Of a stretch of DNA of 11,719 nt, positions 6,548 through 11,719 are shown in pieces (within the stretch, counting starts at the first letter, position 1; each line of letters opens with the position of its first letter). The position numbers were made by a program, and so were the translations under genes. Under the pieces are notes generated by a model that worked only from the letters and a program-made list of their open reading frames with translations, was not told the origin of the DNA and did no database searches. The stretch is from an uncultured Lewinella sp. (lineage in GTDB: Bacteria; Bacteroidota; Bacteroidia; Chitinophagales; Saprospiraceae). The DNA is taken from contig CALIGP010000432.1 in the NCBI GenBank assembly GCA_938021455.1, forward strand, positions 1-11,719, read 5' to 3'.

Positions 6548-7072
6548 CTAATTTTCTGACGAAAATTCTTCCTTAGTGATCGCATATATGACCAAACTGC
6601 CTCGCTGAGAATGTTCTCGCATGACGTTACGTTTCATCACATTGGCAGAAGCAATGTTCTGCTCTTTGCAGTCTCCGTAAATAAGGTCTAACTCAAGCAC
6701 ATTGAACCCAAACTGCAATATGACCTCAACGGCCTCAGAAGTAAGCCCTTGATTCCGAAAGGGGGCTCCCATCCAATACGCCAACTGCCCGTGAGGCTTA
6801 GCTTTATCGAGGAGATGTAAGCTGATTTCGCCAATCATTTCCTGTCGTTCTTTGTGAATGATAGCAAATACAAAGCCCGTCTTGCTTTTAAAGGCTTTCA
6901 CCACTACACCCAGGCGGAAAGCGGCATCCGGCTCGCGGTATGGATAAGGAATATTTACAATATTATCCGCTACGGTAGGGTCATTGGCATAACGAACGAG
7001 TGATGGCAGGTCATCAGGCGTAAGCTTTCGGAGAATAAGTCGTTCCGTTCGGAGGAGGGGGAATACTAGCAT
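6548..7072 (-). CDS. GNAT family N-acetyltransferase (RimJ/RimL-like), 174 aa
   Basis: The start is the ATG at 7072; an in-frame TTG two codons upstream is less likely. The protein opens with the LxTERLILRKLTPDDLPSL motif (residues 7-25) of Acetyltransf_3-type enzymes that acetylate ribosomal-protein N termini, small molecules or peptides. Motif A is LAYWMGAPFRNQGLTSEAV (98-115): the [RQ]xxG segment binds the acetyl-CoA pyrophosphate. NIASANVMKR (139-148) is the usual segment before the last two strands. Here an anomaly appears: after Arg148 the chain reaches SLVIYAITKEEF (159-170) in about ten residues, where relatives typically have some 10-18 more (a G-M-x-x-E-G-x-L-R turn and strand). The acetyl-CoA site seems kept but the C-terminal fold may be shortened. 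The substrate cannot be predicted. Stop at 6548 is followed at once by an inverted repeat. Confidence 0.87.
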   Translation of the reverse strand: MLVFPLLRTERLILRKLTPDDLPSLVRYANDPTVADNIVNIPYPYREPDAAFRLGVVVKAFKSKTGFVFAIIHKERQEMIGEISLHLLDKAKPHGQLAYWMGAPFRNQGLTSEAVEVILQFGFNVLELDLIYGDCKEQNIASANVMKRNVMREHSQRGSLVIYAITKEEFSSEN

Positions 7073-7082
7073 GGACAAATGT

Positions 7083-7199
7083 ATTACCGTTTACCATTAT
7101 CGGCTTAACGAAGCTCTGCCCATGAACGAGAATACTAAGCCAGTATTGACCATTCGGGACGTTAGCGGGAAGACGCCTCTCTCCGCCCGTTAGTACGCC
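7083..7199 (-). pseudogene. Remnant of a T9SS type A sorting tail
   Basis: Translation of this stretch gives LPANVPNGQYWLSILVHGQ followed by SFVKPIMVN. This matches the last 30 residues of type A sorting domains (a L-P-x-G-x-Y-x-L-x-[IV] strand, a G-Q turn, then K-P-I-x-V). No YPNP or D-x-x-G-R segment precedes it in any frame, and no upstream gene body is recognisable, so I read it as the end of a decayed gene. It is in the same frame as the M28 gene, whose stop lies at 7320-7322, and the open frame runs on to a stop at 7014, overlapping the start of the GNAT gene. Chance resemblance is possible but the match is long. Confidence 0.5.
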
Positions 7200-7223
7200 C
7201 GAATAGATGATCCGCTCCGCGCA

Positions 7224-7294
7224 CGACCAGCCAAAGCGTGCTCCATACGCGCTAGATAATTGGTAGCGCGGCTGGAAGCCGCTTTGGCCGGTCG
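7224..7294. repeat. 71-nt imperfect hairpin downstream of the M28 gene
   Basis: The 31-nt arms 7224-7254 and 7264-7294 match as reverse complements at 25 of 31 positions, without gaps. Perfect blocks are CGCGCTA/TAGCGCG next to the 9-nt loop, CCAAAGCG/CGCTTTGG plus one further pair in the middle, and CGACC/GGTCG at the outer end. It lies 26 nt after the M28 stop codon. No T-run follows on the minus strand. It may stop transcription by a Rho-dependent route, protect the mRNA 3' end, or be a palindromic repeat element. Confidence 0.6.
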
Positions 7295-7319
7295 CTGCTG
7301 GAAGCAACTTACGCCGGGC

Positions 7320-8897
7320 TTACTTCCCGCCAGAAGCGGTAGGCTTTGCCAGCTCGTGTGCCTTACGCGGCAGCATTTCGTCTCGCATAGCAGTGTGCAT
7401 TACGAAGGAGGCAATGATCGTAGCAGCCTGGGCAAGGTCGTCGCCAGAGAGGTGGTCGAAGTTATCCATGTTCGAGTGGTGCGTCCGGGCGAAGTAGGCC
7501 ATCGGTTCCTGAATGAACTGGAAGCCGGGGATGCCCACAGCGTCAAACGTCAGGTGATCCGTACCACCAGTGTTGCCAAGGCTAATGGTGGCAGCGTCCA
7601 GGTCCTTGAAGGGTTGCAACCAGGCGCGGAAGATCGGTGCCACTGCACCGTTACCCTGCAGGTAGACACCGCGAACTTTCCCGGTACCATTGTCCAGATT
7701 GTAGTAAGCAGAGATTTTCTCTTGTTCTGGCTTGAGGCTCTGGGGCGTGTAGGTGCCGGGAGCGAATTCAGCGAAGTGATCTTTAGCGTATCCGCGCGAG
7801 CCGAGGAGGCCCTGCTCTTCTCCCGTCCAGAGGGCGAGGCGGAGCGTACGGCGGGGCTTCACCCCGCTTTCTTTAATGGTCTCCAGCAGGATGCGGGCCG
7901 CTTCCATCATCACCGTGGAGCCAGCGCCGTTATCCGTTGCACCGGTAGCCGTGTGCCAAGAGTCGAAGTGAGCGCCGAACATGACGACTTCGTCCTTCAG
8001 GTCCGTCCCGGGAATTTCAGCGATAATGTTGTGTTCCATTTCATCCGGGTTCGTGTAGGTCGCGGCCAGGTCAACGCTCAGCTTGACGTCTACGCCCCGC
8101 TGCAGGTTACGCAGGATGCGGTTGTAATGCTCGACGGCTACCGTGAACTGTGGGATAACGGCCTTGTCCTTGTCCCGAGACCGTCCTTCTCCCGTGCGGG
8201 CTCCAGACACGAATACGGTACCGTGGTCACCTTTATAGCTACGGTCCAGGATGGCCAATGGCTGCTCGGATTCCATCATTTCCCAGAGAGCGGTGCGGAA
8301 GCCTCGTGCTCCCAGGTTGTAATTGCGGCGTGGGCGGGGCGTTGGTACGCCAGCGTTAGCCATTCCGAGCAGGCTCTCCGCGTCGTGGCGCTTGGCGTTG
8401 GGCTCCCAGATTTCTTTGACTTCGCGGATGGTATCCAGCAGGATGAATTTCCCTTTGAGTTTACCCTTGAATTTAGCGAGATCTTCCTCGGTGGAAGCAT
8501 CCATATAGACCACTTCACCGGTTCCCTTAACGGAAGGAGACCAGGCTTTGGGGTAAGCAATCACCGGCCAGTAACCGGGTGCGTTGGCGTGCATCTCGAA
8601 GTTAGACATTTCCCAGCCACGACCGAAGGGGCCCCAGCTTTCGAGGTGGACATTCTTCATGCCCCAGTCTTTGAGCTCTTTTTCGGCCCAGCTGGTGGCT
8701 TTGTCCAGCATGGGTGAACCGGTGAGGCGCGGGCCGTAGACGTCGGTCATCCAACCGGCGATTTCCAATGCTTTGCTTTGGTCAAGGCCATGCTTACGGA
8801 TGATGGTGTTAAGGTCTTCGTTGACGGCCTCCTGTGCGAATACCTGGCTGACGCAGGCGGTAAGCAGGAGGGTAAAAAAGAGGAATTGGTTTTTCAT
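7320..8897 (-). CDS. M28 family zinc metallopeptidase, 525 aa, extracytoplasmic
   Basis: Residues 1-22 form an export signal. LLLTAC (10-15) is also a good lipobox, so Cys15 may be lipidated instead of cleavage after FAQ at 22. Residues 40-100 (the YGPRLTGSP region) and the M28 catalytic core are typical of plasma glutamate carboxypeptidase-like enzymes; the intervening part (about 110-245) resembles a PA-like insert. Expected co-catalytic zinc residues are all visible: His310 (GAHFDSWH), bridging Asp322 (GATDNGAGS), catalytic Glu360 and ligand Glu361 (WTGEEQG), Asp402 (NLDNGTGK), and His473 or 474 (THHSNMD). An aminopeptidase or dipeptidase in the periplasm or on the outer membrane is predicted. 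Length is normal and no T9SS tail is present in the frame before the stop. The start lies 84 bp downstream of the CotH-type gene on the same strand, behind an A-rich leader. Confidence 0.92.
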   Translation of the reverse strand: MKNQFLFFTLLLTACVSQVFAQEAVNEDLNTIIRKHGLDQSKALEIAGWMTDVYGPRLTGSPMLDKATSWAEKELKDWGMKNVHLESWGPFGRGWEMSNFEMHANAPGYWPVIAYPKAWSPSVKGTGEVVYMDASTEEDLAKFKGKLKGKFILLDTIREVKEIWEPNAKRHDAESLLGMANAGVPTPRPRRNYNLGARGFRTALWEMMESEQPLAILDRSYKGDHGTVFVSGARTGEGRSRDKDKAVIPQFTVAVEHYNRILRNLQRGVDVKLSVDLAATYTNPDEMEHNIIAEIPGTDLKDEVVMFGAHFDSWHTATGATDNGAGSTVMMEAARILLETIKESGVKPRRTLRLALWTGEEQGLLGSRGYAKDHFAEFAPGTYTPQSLKPEQEKISAYYNLDNGTGKVRGVYLQGNGAVAPIFRAWLQPFKDLDAATISLGNTGGTDHLTFDAVGIPGFQFIQEPMAYFARTHHSNMDNFDHLSGDDLAQAATIIASFVMHTAMRDEMLPRKAHELAKPTASGGK

Positions 8898-8981
8898 TGC
8901 GTTTTTTTAGGTACATTGATTAAGGGGAGAACCTTGGGCTCAGGTACTCTCCCGCACAAAATAAGGACTAGCGAATATACT

Positions 8982-11719
8982 TCAGCGCTTAACCCATTTC
9001 ACTACCGCCTGCCCTCCGCCCGTCTCACGCAGTTCGAGCCAATAGGTTCCCGAAGGAAGGAGGCTTACATCCAAATTTTGCACCTGCGGTCCCGCGCCAA
9101 AACCCGTATCAAATAGATTGTTGACTTGGCGCCCTTGCAGGTCGTACAGCTTGGCGGTCAAATGAGTAGGCTTTCGTACGGTAAAACGTAAGCGAAAAGC
9201 TCCGTCTGAAGGGTTGGGTGACACCTCGATACCCGTAACAGCATTCAGGCTGTTATCCGGCTCTGACGCTGAAACGGCATCTTCGGTGAAAACCGGGCGC
9301 AGTGCGAGGTCACGCGTCATATTAATTGTTAGCAGGCTGTCTTCCGTACTATTATCCAGCTCCCAGTGCAGGAATCGATAGCCTTCTTTTGGGACGGCCG
9401 TTACTTTGATCGGGACGTTCTGGAAGTAGTCTCCATTCCAGTCGTCTTCGTCTATTTTCAGGCTATTTACCACTACGTAGCCTTCCTGCGAATTACTGAT
9501 TTTAATATTGATCGTATGGTGGGCTGGCAAAGCAAACTGGTTACGTACAAAGCCCTTCATTTGGTTTGGCCGCGCCCAGAAGAAATTGCGTATGCGATCC
9601 ACATTTTCCTCCCAGTTTCCTTGCCGGCCCCAGAGCGCGTCGTGCCGGCTAATTTCCTCGCCGATACGGTCGGCATGGTTGTCGATGCGACTAACGATGC
9701 GCTCCGGTAGGAAGCGGGAATTCATCTCATCTGCTAGTTGGTTAATGAAACGATGACGGAAGGTTTGGTTCGTCATCAGGCGACGGAACAAAAAAGTAGA
9801 CCAAGGTGGGTTTGGCCAGTCCGGGCCATTGGCGTTCAGGGCAAAATCCAGCGTATTTATGAACGCGGCGTCACTATTCCAGATAGCCGCACCGAAATCT
9901 GTATCATAAAGAATCCAGCGCCATTTCGTGCCCGGAGATTTCCAGTATTTGATATTGTTCCCCGGCCAGTCTCTATTGTCATAGTAAATCTGTGCTGCTT
10001 GGTACTGAATGTAGTTGTCCAGATCAATACGTTCGGCCAAATACTCGTAGTGTGTATTTTGATCAATGGGGTTGTTCCGAGCGTAATCCAACAGCGCGAG
10101 ATACTCGACATTTGAGCCTTGTACGATCCCGGCGTTTATTTCAAGGAGGTCAATACTGTCCGGATCTACACCGTGTTTGCTGGCGATAAAATGCTCGTTT
10201 ACTTTCTCCCGCAGATTGTAAACACCCCAGTATTCCCCATTGATGTAGCAAGCTACCGTCCGGAAAGCTTGCACATCGAGATGACTATCTTTCATCAGGC
10301 CCGTCATGGTTACGTCCCGCATACTTGAGGAATAGAGGTCATTGCCGGAGTTGCGTAGTACCAAGGCCTGAAAAGTCGAAAACGGGTGGTTTTGGAAAAA
10401 GGGGTAATCCATCTCGTTGGTTCCATAGCGGCCACGGGCGAAGACAGACAGGGAGCGCTGGTCTTGCCCACGGCTCCAGCCGCCGAAGATTTTTGTCCCG
10501 GCATTGAAGCCATAAGCATCGGAACCATCCGGTTCGTGGAAGGTAAAATGTACGGGGACTTCTACATCCTCCCAGATATTGGAGCCGAAGTAAGGAAAAT
10601 CTCCGCTGTATCCTTCTCCCAAAACGTAGATACCGGTTTCGGGGTGAAAGAAATTATCGGGTTCCGTTACCAGCGATACTACGGGTAAGCTGTGATTTGT
10701 GCCAATGAAATAGGTCTTCGTTTCGACAACCGATGGGAGATAATTCTCCCGAAAGGCCGCCGCTCTGACCGTCTGTGTCTGACTTACTGAAATTGGCCCG
10801 GTGTAGCTGGGCGAACTATCCATTGGTTCGCTTCCGTCGGTCGTGTAGTGGATAACATTAGGCGCGGTTACGCCGGTAAGCTCCAGGGAAAAGGCTTCAA
10901 CCTGCCCAGCAGCCATCGAAAATTGAACTTGATCTTCTACCTGACCCAGAAAGCCCCTATCGGGGTTGCGCTCTCCGGGGGTCCGGTTTTGGAAGAAAGC
11001 CGCTTCACCGCCATTTCCAGGGATTCCGATAGAAGTTCCTGCTGGTAGATTATAGACGGGAAGACTGTCTACGAAGTTGCCCTCCGGGTCGTACAGAACG
11101 AGCGTTTCCCCTCCGGTTGAAATTTTGAAATTGGTGTGCATTCTTTGATCAATCAAGCTGAGCACGTCAGGCGGGGGCATGCCTTCAGCACTTGGCCGCG
11201 TAAATAAGCCCGACAGGAAAGGGATCAGGCTCAAGTCGGAAGACTGTAGCCCAGAATTATGTACTTGTACGGCGAGCACGTTCTCTCCTTCGTTGAGCAA
11301 ATCCAACGGATTTTCGATGACGAAACGTATAGGAGGAGCACCATTGATGAGTAAGGGTTCGGTATAATCATCGGCAAAGGCATCCCAGCCAGGCTGGGTC
11401 CCACTGATGTTTGCCCGGGCGATTTCTACCCCGTTGAGGTAGGCCACAAAGCCGTCGTCGTAGTCTACGTCGAAGATCAGTGTTTCCAGTCCATCCAGCT
11501 CGTTCAGGGTAAAGGTTTTACGGGCAAAAACGGAGATGGTGCCTGTGGGGAGTTGTGTGTTATCATCATCATCTCCGTAACCAAATCCACTCGGGCCTTC
11601 TGGCCAGTCCTCGTCGTCAAAGTCCGGAGCGATCCAATCCGGGTCAACGTTTGCTGAAGGGACCAGGTAGCGGAAGTTATCGCCTTGGTTGATAAACGTG
11701 CGGAAGGTTTGTGTGGTCC
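8982..11719 (-). CDS. CotH-kinase-type T9SS-exported multidomain protein (5' partial)
   Basis: The frame is open to the window edge, so 911 residues are visible and the N terminus is missing; a GTG at 11447 is merely internal. The visible order is: a W-x-x-x-F-D-D-E-D-W / GFGYGDDDD segment and DYDDGFVAYLNGVEIAR (about 11640-11415), a beta-sandwich common in these proteins; a lamin-tail-like domain (HTNFKIS...GERNPDRG, about 11145-10955); a chitobiase-C-terminal-like domain (VIHYTTDGSEP, about 10880-10705); the CotH domain (LPVVSLVTEPDNFF at about 10680, WGVYNLREKVN at about 10225, DLDNYIQYQAAQIYYDNRDW near 10000, RWILYDTDFG near 9905); and a T9SS type A tail (VSPNPSDGAFRLRF, DLQGRQV, LPSGTYWLEL, KWVKR; about 9235-8985). 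B. subtilis CotH is a protein kinase of the spore coat; YDTD would hold the metal-binding aspartate. The extracellular target is unknown. Confidence 0.9.
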   Translation of the reverse strand, partial: TTQTFRTFINQGDNFRYLVPSANVDPDWIAPDFDDEDWPEGPSGFGYGDDDDNTQLPTGTISVFARKTFTLNELDGLETLIFDVDYDDGFVAYLNGVEIARANISGTQPGWDAFADDYTEPLLINGAPPIRFVIENPLDLLNEGENVLAVQVHNSGLQSSDLSLIPFLSGLFTRPSAEGMPPPDVLSLIDQRMHTNFKISTGGETLVLYDPEGNFVDSLPVYNLPAGTSIGIPGNGGEAAFFQNRTPGERNPDRGFLGQVEDQVQFSMAAGQVEAFSLELTGVTAPNVIHYTTDGSEPMDSSPSYTGPISVSQTQTVRAAAFRENYLPSVVETKTYFIGTNHSLPVVSLVTEPDNFFHPETGIYVLGEGYSGDFPYFGSNIWEDVEVPVHFTFHEPDGSDAYGFNAGTKIFGGWSRGQDQRSLSVFARGRYGTNEMDYPFFQNHPFSTFQALVLRNSGNDLYSSSMRDVTMTGLMKDSHLDVQAFRTVACYINGEYWGVYNLREKVNEHFIASKHGVDPDSIDLLEINAGIVQGSNVEYLALLDYARNNPIDQNTHYEYLAERIDLDNYIQYQAAQIYYDNRDWPGNNIKYWKSPGTKWRWILYDTDFGAAIWNSDAAFINTLDFALNANGPDWPNPPWSTFLFRRLMTNQTFRHRFINQLADEMNSRFLPERIVSRIDNHADRIGEEISRHDALWGRQGNWEENVDRIRNFFWARPNQMKGFVRNQFALPAHHTINIKISNSQEGYVVVNSLKIDEDDWNGDYFQNVPIKVTAVPKEGYRFLHWELDNSTEDSLLTINMTRDLALRPVFTEDAVSASEPDNSLNAVTGIEVSPNPSDGAFRLRFTVRKPTHLTAKLYDLQGRQVNNLFDTGFGAGPQVQNLDVSLLPSGTYWLELRETGGGQAVVKWVKR

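Noticed and set aside
7073..7078. TTG start two codons upstream for the GNAT gene
   Set aside because: The ATG at 7072 begins right before the conserved LRTERLILRK motif and needs no rare start codon.
7271..7305. Direct repeat GCTGGAAGC at 7271-7279 and 7297-7305 as a possible target-site duplication
   Set aside because: The spacing (17 nt) leaves no room for an element, and the first copy belongs to the hairpin arm; it is likely incidental.
7260..8717. A 485-codon open frame on the plus strand, antisense to the M28 peptidase
   Set aside because: Its translation has no recognisable domain and a skewed composition (many Val, Arg, Gly), while the opposite strand encodes all M28 zinc ligands. 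It is a by-product of the codon usage of the true gene.
1..11719. Defence system, CRISPR array, phage or transposon genes
   Set aside because: I looked for regularly spaced repeats, transposase or integrase motifs, and paired toxin or nuclease genes on both strands and found none.

Overview
The window looks like chromosomal DNA of a Bacteroidota bacterium, most likely of the Saprospiria (Lewinella-like); the rank below phylum is an inference. The evidence is four C-terminal type IX secretion (T9SS) type A sorting sequences (three intact, one a remnant), an extracytoplasmic metallopeptidase, tandem CBM9-like modules, and start codons preceded by A-rich leaders with no recognisable AGGAGG-type ribosome binding site. 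No tRNA, rRNA, transposase, integrase, phage gene or CRISPR array is visible.

Layout. Bases 1-1569 (+) hold the 3' end of a secreted protein built of repeated beta-rich, carbohydrate-binding-like modules and ending in a T9SS tail. Two tandem hairpins (1581-1685) separate it from the convergent block that fills the rest of the window, all on the minus strand. Read in the direction of transcription (right to left) this block is: a CotH-kinase-type T9SS protein, 5' truncated by the window edge (11719-8982); an M28 metallopeptidase (8897-7320); a non-coding stretch with a 71-nt imperfect hairpin and the remnant of a T9SS tail (7294-7083); a GNAT acetyltransferase (7072-6548); an intergenic inverted repeat (6545-6467); a 934-residue T9SS-exported beta-helix protein with two CBM9-like domains (6334-3530); a pyridoxamine-phosphate-oxidase-like flavoprotein (3451-2819); an intergenic inverted repeat (2747-2667) and an operator-like palindrome (2624-2609); and a small putative lipoprotein (2531-1755).

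How the genes fit together. The three large proteins are predicted to leave the cell through T9SS and to bind or process extracellular polymers: the beta-helix/CBM9 protein probably a polysaccharide, the CotH-like protein perhaps as an extracellular kinase or surface adhesin. The M28 peptidase would act in the periplasm or at the outer membrane. The GNAT, PPOX-like protein and lipoprotein look like unrelated housekeeping or detoxification neighbours. Gaps of 78-287 bp, several containing dyads, argue against one tight operon.

I do not see a clearly new multi-gene system. The items most worth a second look are the in-frame T9SS-tail remnant behind the M28 stop codon, the three intergenic inverted repeats (one arm of which recurs inside the CotH gene), the triplicated cysteine-pair modules at the left edge, and the catalytic status of the beta-helix and CotH-like proteins.
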